DNA of 64,000 nt from HLUCCA09 sp038745585 (GTDB lineage: Bacteria; Pseudomonadota; Alphaproteobacteria; Rhodobacterales; Rhodobacteraceae), in assembly GCA_038745585.1 (NCBI GenBank), contig JBCDLH010000007.1:124001-188000 (forward strand), written 5' to 3'. A model generated the notes under the pieces. It did not search any database, was not told the DNA's origin, and worked only from the letters and a program-made list of their open reading frames with translations. The position numbers were made by a program, and so were the translations under genes. Shown here one piece after another: positions 8,064 through 16,105 of this stretch. Every line of letters starts with the position of its first letter. The stretch's first letter is position 1.

Positions 8064-8368
8064 TGGTCGGGCTTGAGCATTACCTGAGCGTCGCCGCCGC
8101 GCTCTTTGTCATTGGGATCTTCGGGATCTTCCTCAACCGCAAGAACGTGATCATCATACTGATGTCGATTGAGTTGATCCTCTTGGCCGTCAACATCAAC
8201 CTCGTCGCGTTTTCCGCCTATCTCGGGGACCTGACGGGCCAGGTCTTTACCCTTTTCGTGCTGACGGTCGCCGCGGCCGAAGCCGCCATCGGCCTTGCGA
8301 TCCTGGTTTGCTTTTTCCGCAACCGCGGCACGATCGCGGTCGAAGACGTCGCGAATATGCGGGGCTGA
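8063..8368 (+). CDS. nuoK: NADH-quinone oxidoreductase subunit K
   Basis: A 101-residue membrane subunit (ND4L homologue) with three transmembrane helices, beginning 'MVGLEHYLSVAAALFVIGIF'. Conserved membrane glutamates of the proton path are present in 'MSIELILLAVNINLVAF' and 'VAAAEAAIGLAI'. The ATG at 8063 was chosen over a TTG three bases earlier because it gives the family length and overlaps the upstream stop. Confidence 0.96.
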   Translation: MVGLEHYLSVAAALFVIGIFGIFLNRKNVIIILMSIELILLAVNINLVAFSAYLGDLTGQVFTLFVLTVAAAEAAIGLAILVCFFRNRGTIAVEDVANMRG

Positions 8369-8371
8369 GCT

Positions 8372-8584
8372 ATGGCGGGCGCGATCACCGATCCGGGCAC
8401 CATCAACGTAAACCGCCAGCGCGTCGCGGGGCCGGTACGCCGCGCAGGCAGAGAGGATGCGCCCATCTTGTTCCGGGTCCAGTGTCTTTCGCGTGAAGCG
8501 CGCTACCGCGCCGCCTCCGGAGAGCTAATGTCCCTCACCGGCCCCTATTGCCAGGGGCAGCGGTCGAGATCTGAGGTGCAGTGA
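8372..8584 (+). CDS. small hypothetical protein between nuoK and nuoL
   Basis: A 70-residue basic ORF starting three bases after the nuoK stop. Its TGA shares a base with the nuoL ATG. It has two cysteines ('VQCLSREA' and 'GPYCQGQR') and many arginines, with no membrane segment or signal peptide. The overlapping stop/start is the best evidence that it is translated. I do not recognise a family. Confidence 0.45.
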   Translation: MAGAITDPGTINVNRQRVAGPVRRAGREDAPILFRVQCLSREARYRAASGELMSLTGPYCQGQRSRSEVQ

Positions 8585-10716
8585 TGGAAACGATCCTCCT
8601 CTTTGCCCCGCTTGTGGGCGCCCTCATCTGCGGCTTTGGTTGGAGCATCGTTGGAGAGCGCGCCGGGCAGGTGATCGCGACCGGGCTCCTTTTCCTATCG
8701 GCCTTGCTCTCCTGGATCGTCTTTCTGACCTTCGACGGCGTGACCGAGACGATCACGATCCTGCGCTGGATCGACAGTGGCAGCCTCGTCGCCGATTGGG
8801 CCATCCGGATGGACCGGCTGACTGCGATCATGCTCATCGTGATCACGACGGTCTCGGCGCTCGTGCATCTCTACAGCTTTGGCTACATGGCGCATGACGA
8901 GAACTTCCGCGAAGGCGAGGCCTATAAGGCGCGCTTTTTTGCCTATCTCTCGCTCTTTACCTTTGCGATGCTGATGCTGGTAACGGCAGATAACCTCGTC
9001 CAGCTCTTTTTCGGCTGGGAAGGGGTCGGGCTCGCCTCCTACCTGCTCATCGGGTTCTACTTCCGCAAACCCTCGGCGGGTGCCGCTGCGATGAAGGCCT
9101 TCATCGTGAACCGGGTCGGCGATTTCGGCTTTCTTCTGGGGATCGCGACGCTCTTTTTCCTCGTCGACAGCGTGAATCTATCGGACATCTTCGCCGCCGC
9201 GCCCGAGATTGCCGAGATGCAGATCACCTTCCTCTGGCGCGAATGGCCGGCGATTGAGGTCGTGGCCTTCCTTCTCTTTATCGGGGCGATGGGGAAGTCG
9301 GCGCAGCTCTTCCTCCACACTTGGCTGCCCGACGCGATGGAGGGGCCGACGCCGGTTTCCGCGCTAATCCACGCCGCGACGATGGTGACGGCGGGCGTCT
9401 TTCTGGTCTGCCGGATGTCGCCGATCATGGAGTTTGCGCCCAACGCCGCGGCCTTTGTCGTGGTGGTGGGGGCGACGACGGCGTTCTTTGCGGCCACGGT
9501 TGGCCTGGTGCAGACCGACATCAAGCGCGTCATTGCCTATTCAACCTGCTCGCAGCTTGGCTACATGTTCGTCGCCGCCGGCGTTGGGATGTATTCGGCC
9601 GCGATGTTTCACCTCCTGACCCACGCGTTTTTCAAGGCGATGCTCTTTCTCGGTGCAGGCTCGGTCATCCACGGGATGCACCACGAGCAGGACATGCGAA
9701 ACTATGGCGGGCTTCGGGATAAGATGCCGGTCACGTTCTGGGCGATGATGCTCGGCACGCTTGCGATCACCGGCGTCGGTATCCCGCTGACCTATGACCT
9801 CATCGGCCTGCCCATCGGTTTTGCCGGGTTCGTCTCGAAGGATGCGATCATCGAGAGCACCTTTGCGGGTGGCTCGGGCTACGGCTTTTGGCTTTTGGTA
9901 ATCGCCGCCCTGATGACGTCTTTCTATTCCTGGCGGCTGATGTTCCTGACGTTTTACGGCACGCCCAGGGGCGACAAGCACACCCACGAGCACGCCCATG
10001 AGAGCCCGCGCGTCATGCTCGTGCCCCTCGGCGTGCTCGCGGTCGGGGCGGTGCTGTCTGGGATGGTGTTCTTTCACCAGTTCTTCGGCCATGCCGACCG
10101 CGTGGCGACCTTTTACGGCATCCCTTACGCGGAGGCGGCGGATCACGGCAACGCGCAGGCCGCTGAGGAGCACAGTGCGAGCAACGGGGAAACCGCACAC
10201 AGCGCCGACGCCCACGGCGGCGGGGAGGGCCACGGCGATAAACACCACTACGTCTTCACCGGACAGCCGGGGGAGGGCGCGCTCTATATCGCGCCGGACA
10301 ACACCGTCCTCGAAGACGCCCACGAGGTGCCGAAATGGGTCAAGGTGAGCCCGTTTCTGGCCATGCTGGCCGGTCTTGCTCTGGCCTATCTCTTCTACAT
10401 CAGGCGGCCCGACCTGCCGGGCCGGCTCGCCCAGAACCAGCACCACCTTTACCAGTTCCTGCTGCACAAGTGGTATTTCGACGAGCTGTATGACGCGATC
10501 ATCGTGCGCCCCGCACGCTCGGCCGGTGAGATCTTGTGGCGGCGCGGCGACGGCAACGTCATCGACGGCGGGATCAACGGCCTCGCCATGGGGCTCATTC
10601 CGTTTTTCACCCGCCTCGCGGGCCGGGCACAGTCGGGCTATCTGTTTCACTATGCCTTCGCGATGGTGCTCGGGATCGTCGTTATCATCCTCTTTCTGAT
10701 GCTCGCGGGGGCCTAG
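8584..10716 (+). CDS. nuoL: NADH-quinone oxidoreductase subunit L
   Basis: The 710-residue distal antiporter-like proton-pumping subunit (ND5 homologue), with about 16 membrane helices and the long lateral helix at the C-terminus. Signatures include 'LFFGWEGVGLASYLLIGFYF', 'SAQLFLHTWLPDAMEGPTPV', 'LIHAATMVTAGVFL' and 'THAFFKAMLFLGAGSVIHG'. Two stretches are unusually His-rich: about residues 464-474 ('KHTHEHAHES') and about residues 528-556 (His/Gly/Glu/Asp), in the loop before the C-terminal helices. ATG 8584 shares a base with the preceding stop. Confidence 0.97.
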   Translation: METILLFAPLVGALICGFGWSIVGERAGQVIATGLLFLSALLSWIVFLTFDGVTETITILRWIDSGSLVADWAIRMDRLTAIMLIVITTVSALVHLYSFGYMAHDENFREGEAYKARFFAYLSLFTFAMLMLVTADNLVQLFFGWEGVGLASYLLIGFYFRKPSAGAAAMKAFIVNRVGDFGFLLGIATLFFLVDSVNLSDIFAAAPEIAEMQITFLWREWPAIEVVAFLLFIGAMGKSAQLFLHTWLPDAMEGPTPVSALIHAATMVTAGVFLVCRMSPIMEFAPNAAAFVVVVGATTAFFAATVGLVQTDIKRVIAYSTCSQLGYMFVAAGVGMYSAAMFHLLTHAFFKAMLFLGAGSVIHGMHHEQDMRNYGGLRDKMPVTFWAMMLGTLAITGVGIPLTYDLIGLPIGFAGFVSKDAIIESTFAGGSGYGFWLLVIAALMTSFYSWRLMFLTFYGTPRGDKHTHEHAHESPRVMLVPLGVLAVGAVLSGMVFFHQFFGHADRVATFYGIPYAEAADHGNAQAAEEHSASNGETAHSADAHGGGEGHGDKHHYVFTGQPGEGALYIAPDNTVLEDAHEVPKWVKVSPFLAMLAGLALAYLFYIRRPDLPGRLAQNQHHLYQFLLHKWYFDELYDAIIVRPARSAGEILWRRGDGNVIDGGINGLAMGLIPFFTRLAGRAQSGYLFHYAFAMVLGIVVIILFLMLAGA

Positions 10717-10719
10717 GCA

Positions 10720-10959
10720 ATGCACGTGGCGAACTGGACCACCCGGGGCATCTCTATCGGCATCTTGGCCCTCTCCGGATGGTGTCTCGCGGACGAGACC
10801 CGCAACGTGCGCAGCCTGTCGCGGGTCGGCCTCATCGTCGCGGGGACGGGCGCCTTCGTCGCGACGGTCTATTTTGAGGCGTTCCTCGTGGCTGTCATGG
10901 GGGTGATGTTGCCCGTCGCGCTTTTCATAGCGTGGTGGGACGGGCTCTGGGGCGGATGA
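10720..10959 (+). CDS. small membrane protein downstream of nuoL (1 of 3)
   Basis: A 79-residue ORF starting three bases after the nuoL stop. It has two or three hydrophobic segments (about residues 10-22, 36-55 and 56-75) and ends Trp-Trp-Asp-Gly-Leu-Trp-Gly-Gly. No motif is recognised. It is the first of three consecutive small membrane ORFs inserted between nuoL and nuoM, a place where complex I operons usually have no gap. Confidence 0.6.
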   Translation: MHVANWTTRGISIGILALSGWCLADETRNVRSLSRVGLIVAGTGAFVATVYFEAFLVAVMGVMLPVALFIAWWDGLWGG

Positions 10960-11004
10960 CATGCGACACCACTTCTCCGGTCCTTTGGCGGGGAGCTCTG
11001 GCCT

Positions 11005-11223
11005 ATGCCGCTGATCGCAATTCTGAGCATTCTCGCGCTGATCGGGGGATTTGTGTACCTCACTCATCCGCGCCCCGAGATCCGCCGCTGGGCCAAGGGC
11101 GGTATCGTCGCGGGCTCTTTCGGCGCGACGCTGATTGTCGCGGCCTTTGCTGGGCCGATCCTGGCCGTCGTGCTCGCGGTCCTGCTCATAGCCCTATCGT
11201 TTCTCACGAAGTTTTGGAGCTGA
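11005..11223 (+). CDS. small membrane protein upstream of nuoM (2 of 3)
   Basis: A 72-residue protein with two strongly hydrophobic segments (about residues 3-18 and 33-65) separated by a basic loop 'HPRPEIRRWAKGG'. Its TGA at 11221-11223 is immediately followed by the GTG start of the next ORF. No family is recognised. Confidence 0.6.
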   Translation: MPLIAILSILALIGGFVYLTHPRPEIRRWAKGGIVAGSFGATLIVAAFAGPILAVVLAVLLIALSFLTKFWS

Positions 11224-11541
11224 GTGCTTGAACCGCTTAAACTTCCTCCGGCCTCGGCGGGCCCGATCGGCGACGCGCCGCATGGTTGGCACGAGGCCCT
11301 GGTCATGCTGATCGTGCTTGTGATCGTCGGTGCCGCGCTCGCGCTCTATGGGGGTGTGGTCGTCGGCCTATCAAAAACCGGCGAGGCGCATATGGGCGTG
11401 GGCCTAACGCTCCTGGGCGCGCTGCTCTTCGGGATTTGCGGGGCGCTCCTTTGGCACTGGGCGGTGGCGCTCGCGACCGGGATCATGTTCATGGCCTTGG
11501 CCTTTGCCGTGTTTGCCCGACGGGAGATGTTCGATGGATAA
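11224..11541 (+). CDS. small membrane protein overlapping nuoM start (3 of 3)
   Basis: A 105-residue ORF starting with GTG directly after the previous stop and overlapping the nuoM start by 8 bp. The N-terminus is soluble and proline-rich, followed by three hydrophobic segments ('ALVMLIVLVIVGAALALYGG', then two from about residue 55 to 98). It ends in a basic 'FARREMFDG'. The hydrophobicity and junctions support a real membrane protein. Its function is unknown. Confidence 0.6.
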   Translation: MLEPLKLPPASAGPIGDAPHGWHEALVMLIVLVIVGAALALYGGVVVGLSKTGEAHMGVGLTLLGALLFGICGALLWHWAVALATGIMFMALAFAVFARREMFDG

Positions 11542-13078
11542 TCTGATCTCCATAATCGTCTTTTTGCCGACCATCGCGGCCGTCATCCTCGCTGTGTTCC
11601 TGCGCGGAGACGACGCCGCGGCACAGAAGAACGCCAAGTGGCTTGCCTTGATCGCAACCTCGGCGACCTTTGTGATCTCCCTCTTCTTGCTGGCCGGGTT
11701 CGACCCGCAAAACACCGGGTTTCAGTTCGTCGAAGAGCGCGAATGGCTGTTGGGGCTCACCTACAAGATGGGGGTCGACGGGATCTCGATCTTGTTTGTG
11801 ATGCTGACGACGATGCTGATGCCCCTCGTTATCGCGGCCTGCTGGGATGTCACCTACCGCCTGAAAGAGTACATGATCGCGTTTCTGCTCCTTGAGACGC
11901 TGATGCTCGGGGTCTTCACGGCCCTCGATCTTGTACTCTTCTATCTCTTTTTCGAGGCGGGCCTCATCCCAATGTTTCTCATCATCGGGATCTGGGGCGG
12001 GGCAAACCGGATCTACGCCTCGTTCAAGTTCTTCCTCTACACGTTCCTTGGCTCGATCCTGATGCTCGTCGCGATGATCGCGATGTTCGTCGACGCAGGG
12101 ACGACCGATATCGCCGTCTTGCTCAACCACAATTTCGGCTCCGAGACGATGCAGGTCATGGGTGTGCAGGTCCTCGGCGGCTTGCAGACGCTGCTCTGGC
12201 TCGCCTTCTTTGCCTCCTTCGCCGTCAAGATGCCGATGTGGCCCGTGCATACATGGCTTCCCGACGCGCATGTGCAGGCGCCGACCGCCGGGTCGGTCGT
12301 GCTGGCGGCGATTCTTCTAAAGATGGGGGGCTACGGGTTTCTGCGGTTCTCGCTCCCGATGTTCCCTGTGGCGTCGGATCTGCTCGCGCCCTTCGTGCTT
12401 TGGCTCTCGGCCATCGCGATTGTCTACACGTCGCTCGTCGCCCTTGCGCAGTCCGACATGAAGAAGCTCATCGCGTATTCGTCGGTCGCGCATATGGGCT
12501 ACGTGACGATGGGGATCTTTTCGGCAAACCAGCAGGGGATCGACGGCGCGATCTTTCAGATGATCTCCCACGGCTTTGTCTCGGGCGCTTTGTTTCTCTG
12601 CGTCGGCGTGATCTACGACCGGATGCATACCCGCGAGATTGACGCCTATGGCGGGCTCGTGGTGCGGATGCCGGTCTATGCGCTCGTTTTCATGCTCTTT
12701 ACGATGGCCAATGTGGGCCTGCCGGGGACATCCGGCTTCGTGGGCGAGTTTCTGACCATCGTCGGCGTCTTTCAGGTCAACACCTGGATCGCTTTTGTCG
12801 CGGCCACCGGCGTGATCCTTTCGGCGGCCTACGCGCTCTGGCTCTATCGCCGGGTGGCTTTGGGGGACCTGATCAAGGAGAGCCTCAAGACGATTTCGGA
12901 CATGACGCCGCGCGAGCGGACGGTCTTTGCCCCGCTTATCGTGATGACGCTGCTCCTTGGCGTTTATCCGAGCCTCGCGACCGACATCATCGGCCCGTCC
13001 GTCGCCGCGCTGGTGGGCCAATACGAAACTGCGCTGCTGGAGAACGGCCTGCCCGTACTTGCCGCGGAGGGAGACTAA
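11534..13078 (+). CDS. nuoM: NADH-quinone oxidoreductase subunit M
   Basis: A 514-residue antiporter-like proton-pumping subunit (ND4 homologue) with about 14 membrane helices. Signatures are 'MGVDGISILFVMLTTMLMP', 'LFFEAGLIPMFLIIGIWGG', 'MPMWPVHTWLPDAHVQAPT' and 'SVAHMGYVTMGIF'. These contain the helix-5 Glu (FFEAG) and the helix-7 Lys region used in proton transfer. The ATG at 11534 (Met-Asp-Asn-Leu-Ile) lies inside the end of the preceding ORF and gives the usual length. Confidence 0.97.
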   Translation: MDNLISIIVFLPTIAAVILAVFLRGDDAAAQKNAKWLALIATSATFVISLFLLAGFDPQNTGFQFVEEREWLLGLTYKMGVDGISILFVMLTTMLMPLVIAACWDVTYRLKEYMIAFLLLETLMLGVFTALDLVLFYLFFEAGLIPMFLIIGIWGGANRIYASFKFFLYTFLGSILMLVAMIAMFVDAGTTDIAVLLNHNFGSETMQVMGVQVLGGLQTLLWLAFFASFAVKMPMWPVHTWLPDAHVQAPTAGSVVLAAILLKMGGYGFLRFSLPMFPVASDLLAPFVLWLSAIAIVYTSLVALAQSDMKKLIAYSSVAHMGYVTMGIFSANQQGIDGAIFQMISHGFVSGALFLCVGVIYDRMHTREIDAYGGLVVRMPVYALVFMLFTMANVGLPGTSGFVGEFLTIVGVFQVNTWIAFVAATGVILSAAYALWLYRRVALGDLIKESLKTISDMTPRERTVFAPLIVMTLLLGVYPSLATDIIGPSVAALVGQYETALLENGLPVLAAEGD

Positions 13079-13081
13079 GCC

Positions 13082-14521
13082 ATGGGGCCCGACCTTGCGA
13101 TCCTGCTGCCCGAGATCTTCCTCGCGCTCTACGCCATGTCCGCGCTGCTCTTTGCGGTATACACCACAAAAGACGAGATGGCGCCGCTCCTCGTCTGGGT
13201 AACAGCCGCGGTCTTTGTCGCGGTGGCCGCTTGGATCGGGCTATCGCCCGCGGGCGCGCGCGCGGCATTTGGGGGTATGTTCGTCGATGACGGCTTCGCC
13301 CGCTTTGCCAAGATAACGATCCTGCTCTCTGCCGCGGCGATCCTGCTCCTCAGCGAAAGCTATATGGCGGCGCGGAACCTCTTGCGCTTTGAGTACCCGA
13401 TCCTGATCGCGCTGTCGGTCGTGGGCATGATGGTCATGGTCTCGGCGGGAGACTTGATCGCCCTTTATATGGGGCTCGAGCTGCAATCGCTCGCGCTTTA
13501 TGTCGTGGCCTCGCTCCGCCGCGACAGCGTGAAGTCGACCGAAGCGGGGCTGAAGTACTTTGTCCTCGGCGCGCTCTCTTCGGGCATGCTCCTTTACGGT
13601 GCGTCGTTGACCTATGGCTATGCCGGCACGACGGCGTTCGATGGGATCATCATGGCGGCGACAGAGGGCGAGATCGCGCTTGGTTTGCTGATCGGACTTG
13701 CGTTCATGGCGGCCGGCCTGGCCTTTAAGGTCTCCGCCGCGCCGTTCCACATGTGGACGCCCGATGTCTATGAAGGCGCGCCGACGCCGGTAACCGCGTT
13801 CTTTGCAACTGCGCCCAAGGTCGCCGCCATGGCGATGTTTGGCCGCGTGATGCATGACGCCTTCGGCAATGCCGTCGCCGATTGGCAGCAGATCGTGGCT
13901 TTTCTCGCCGTCGTCTCGGTCTTTCTCGGGGCCATCGCCGCCATCGGCCAGCGCGACATCAAACGACTGATGGCCTATTCCTCGATCAGCCATATGGGCT
14001 ATGCGCTGATTGGCCTTGCCGCGGGGACGCAGGCGGGCGTTGAGGCCATGCTCCTCTACATGGCGATCTATGTGACGATGAATATCGGCACGTTCGCCTT
14101 CATTCTGTCGATGGCCCGCGACGGCCGGGCCGTCACACGGATCGAGAGCCTCTCAATGCTCTCCGAAAAGCAACCGCTTCAGGCGCTCGCGATCCTAATC
14201 CTGATGTTCTCGATGGCGGGCGTGCCACCGCTCATTGGGTTTTTTGCGAAGTATTCCGTGCTCCTGGCCGCCGTCGACGGAGGTCTGGCGTGGCTCGCCA
14301 TCGCGGGGGCGGTCGCTTCGGTCATCGGGGCGTTCTACTATCTCAGGATCGTCTACTTCATGTATTTCGGCTCGCCCGACGCAGAGCGGATCGACGGCGA
14401 GATGGGGCCGGTCCAGTGGGGCTTTCTGATGGGCTCGGCGGCGGTCACTTTTCTGGGCGTCGTAAACCTCTTCGGCATCGACGGGCTAGCCGCTCAAGCC
14501 GCAGCCTCGCTTGTCCAGTAG
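13082..14521 (+). CDS. nuoN: NADH-quinone oxidoreductase subunit N
   Basis: A 479-residue antiporter-like subunit (ND2 homologue) and the last complex I gene of the operon. Signatures are 'LIALYMGLELQSLALYVVAS', 'GLKYFVLGALSSGMLLYGAS', 'AAPFHMWTPDVYEGAPTPV' and 'YSSISHMGYALIGLAAG'. It begins three bases after the nuoM stop, and its 3' end overlaps the start proposed for birA by about 11 bp. Confidence 0.97.
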   Translation: MGPDLAILLPEIFLALYAMSALLFAVYTTKDEMAPLLVWVTAAVFVAVAAWIGLSPAGARAAFGGMFVDDGFARFAKITILLSAAAILLLSESYMAARNLLRFEYPILIALSVVGMMVMVSAGDLIALYMGLELQSLALYVVASLRRDSVKSTEAGLKYFVLGALSSGMLLYGASLTYGYAGTTAFDGIIMAATEGEIALGLLIGLAFMAAGLAFKVSAAPFHMWTPDVYEGAPTPVTAFFATAPKVAAMAMFGRVMHDAFGNAVADWQQIVAFLAVVSVFLGAIAAIGQRDIKRLMAYSSISHMGYALIGLAAGTQAGVEAMLLYMAIYVTMNIGTFAFILSMARDGRAVTRIESLSMLSEKQPLQALAILILMFSMAGVPPLIGFFAKYSVLLAAVDGGLAWLAIAGAVASVIGAFYYLRIVYFMYFGSPDAERIDGEMGPVQWGFLMGSAAVTFLGVVNLFGIDGLAAQAAASLVQ

Positions 14522-15272
14522 CCGCACGCTCGGCGCATTGGCCTGGCCCGACGCGGTGGGCCGCATCGTCCTCCCCCGGGTCGATAGCACGATGGCCGAA
14601 GCGGCGCGGCGCGTGGGTGACATCACCGAGCCCACATGGATCATGGCAGGCGCGCAAACAGCGGCGCGCGGCCGCCAAGGCCGGGTCTGGCGCGCGCCGC
14701 CGGGCAACTTCGCGGCCACACTGGTCATGCGCCCGACCGGCGACGCAGAGGCGGCGGCCTTGCGCAGCTTCGTCGCCGCCCTCGCCCTCTTTGATGCCTT
14801 AAGCGGCCTGACTGGCCGCGCCGACGCCTTTGCGCTCAAATGGCCGAACGATGTGCTCCTCCATGGCGGTAAGGTCGCCGGGATCCTCCTCGAACGGCTC
14901 GGCGACGGCGCGCTCCTCGTCGGCATCGGCGTCAACCTTGCGGCAGCGCCGAGCGCTGCGGAGGTGGAGGCGGGTGCCGTGCGTCCGGCGTCTCTGCGCG
15001 ATGCTCTTCAGGTCGAGATCGCCCCAGCCGAGTGTCTCGACGCGCTTGCCGGAGCCTTTGCCGCACGCGAGGCGGCCTTGGCAGCAGAGGGCTTCGCGCC
15101 GATCCGGGAGGCCTGGCTCGCCCGCGCGGCCCGCCTGGGTCAGCCGATCCGTGCACGGGTTGGCCCAGATGAATATCAAGGGACGTTCGAGACGATCGAT
15201 GCGGCCGGGCATCTCGTCCTCTTGACCGCCGCCGGGCGCCAGACGATCCCCGCGGCTGATGTCTACTTTTAG
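14511..15272 (+). CDS. birA: biotin--[acetyl-CoA-carboxylase] ligase
   Basis: A cytoplasmic enzyme that makes biotinyl-AMP and attaches biotin to carrier lysines such as AccB. The 253-residue protein has the catalytic signatures 'RGRQGRVW' (biotinyl-AMP loop), 'KWPNDVLLHGGKVAGILLE' and 'VGIGVNL', followed by a small C-terminal SH3-like domain. The N-terminal HTH of the bifunctional E. coli repressor is absent, so this is the monofunctional form. The start is a TTG at 14511 inside the end of nuoN; no better ATG is available. A nuoN-birA-coaX-rnj order is common in Rhodobacterales. Confidence 0.93.
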   Translation: MSSSRTLGALAWPDAVGRIVLPRVDSTMAEAARRVGDITEPTWIMAGAQTAARGRQGRVWRAPPGNFAATLVMRPTGDAEAAALRSFVAALALFDALSGLTGRADAFALKWPNDVLLHGGKVAGILLERLGDGALLVGIGVNLAAAPSAAEVEAGAVRPASLRDALQVEIAPAECLDALAGAFAAREAALAAEGFAPIREAWLARAARLGQPIRARVGPDEYQGTFETIDAAGHLVLLTAAGRQTIPAADVYF

Positions 15273-15310
15273 ACGCAGCTTGCGCCCCGCCGGACAAGGA
15301 GGCCCGCCCC

Positions 15311-16105
15311 ATGCTCCTATGCATCGATTGCGGTAACACCAACACCGTCTTTTCCGTGTGGGACGGCACGAGGTTCCTCTTGACCCTGCGCACGTCGACC
15401 GAACATCAGCGCACCGCCGATCAGTACTTCGTCTGGTTTCGCACGCTCTTGGAGCACCACGGGCTCAACGGCCCCGATGGCGTCAAGATCGACGACGTGA
15501 TCATCTCCTCGACCGTGCCGCGGGTCGTCTTCAACCTGCGCATCCTCAGCGACCGCTACTTCGGCACACGCCCCCTCGTTGTCGGCAAGCCCGATTGCGC
15601 CCTGCCGGCCGACCCGCGCGTGGACCCGGGCACCCAAGTGGGCCCGGACCGGCTCGTCAATACGGCCGGCGCCTATGACCGGCATGGCGGCAATCTCATC
15701 GTCGTCGATTTCGGCACGGCCACAACCTTTGACGTGGTGGCGGGCGACGGCGCCTATATCGGCGGAGTGATCTCGCCCGGGGTCAATCTGAGCTTGCAGG
15801 CCCTGCATATGGCGGCGGCGGCACTGCCGCATGTGGATATCGGGCGCCCGGAAAAGGTCATCGGAACCAACACCGTGACCTGCATGCAGTCGGGCGTCTT
15901 CTGGGGCTATATTGGGCTGGTGCGCGAGGTCTGTGCCCGGATCCGCGCCGAGTATGTCACGCCCATGAAAATCATTGGTACTGGGGGCCTTGCACCCCTC
16001 TTTATGCAGGGCGATACCCTGTTCGACGTCTTTGAGGACGACATCACGATGCACGGGCTGACCGTCATCCACCGGCATAACCAGAATACAGGCCCCCCTG
16101 CATGA
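15311..16105 (+). CDS. coaX: type III pantothenate kinase
   Basis: Catalyses the first step of coenzyme A synthesis, phosphorylation of pantothenate. The 264-residue protein has the ASKHA-fold motifs of the CoaX family: 'MLLCIDCGNTNTVFSVWDG' (phosphate-1 loop), 'GPDRLVNTAGAYDRHGG', 'IVVDFGTATTFDVV' and 'GGVISPGVNLSLQAL'. A strong AAGGAGG site precedes the ATG. Its TGA overlaps the ATG of the RNase J gene (ATGA), so the two are translationally coupled. Confidence 0.96.
   Translation: MLLCIDCGNTNTVFSVWDGTRFLLTLRTSTEHQRTADQYFVWFRTLLEHHGLNGPDGVKIDDVIISSTVPRVVFNLRILSDRYFGTRPLVVGKPDCALPADPRVDPGTQVGPDRLVNTAGAYDRHGGNLIVVDFGTATTFDVVAGDGAYIGGVISPGVNLSLQALHMAAAALPHVDIGRPEKVIGTNTVTCMQSGVFWGYIGLVREVCARIRAEYVTPMKIIGTGGLAPLFMQGDTLFDVFEDDITMHGLTVIHRHNQNTGPPA

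Noticed and set aside
9541..11067. Long open frame antisense to nuoL (about 508 codons)
   Set aside because: Composition is that of a reverse-strand shadow (His/Arg/Asp-rich); nuoL and the small ORFs after it explain the region.
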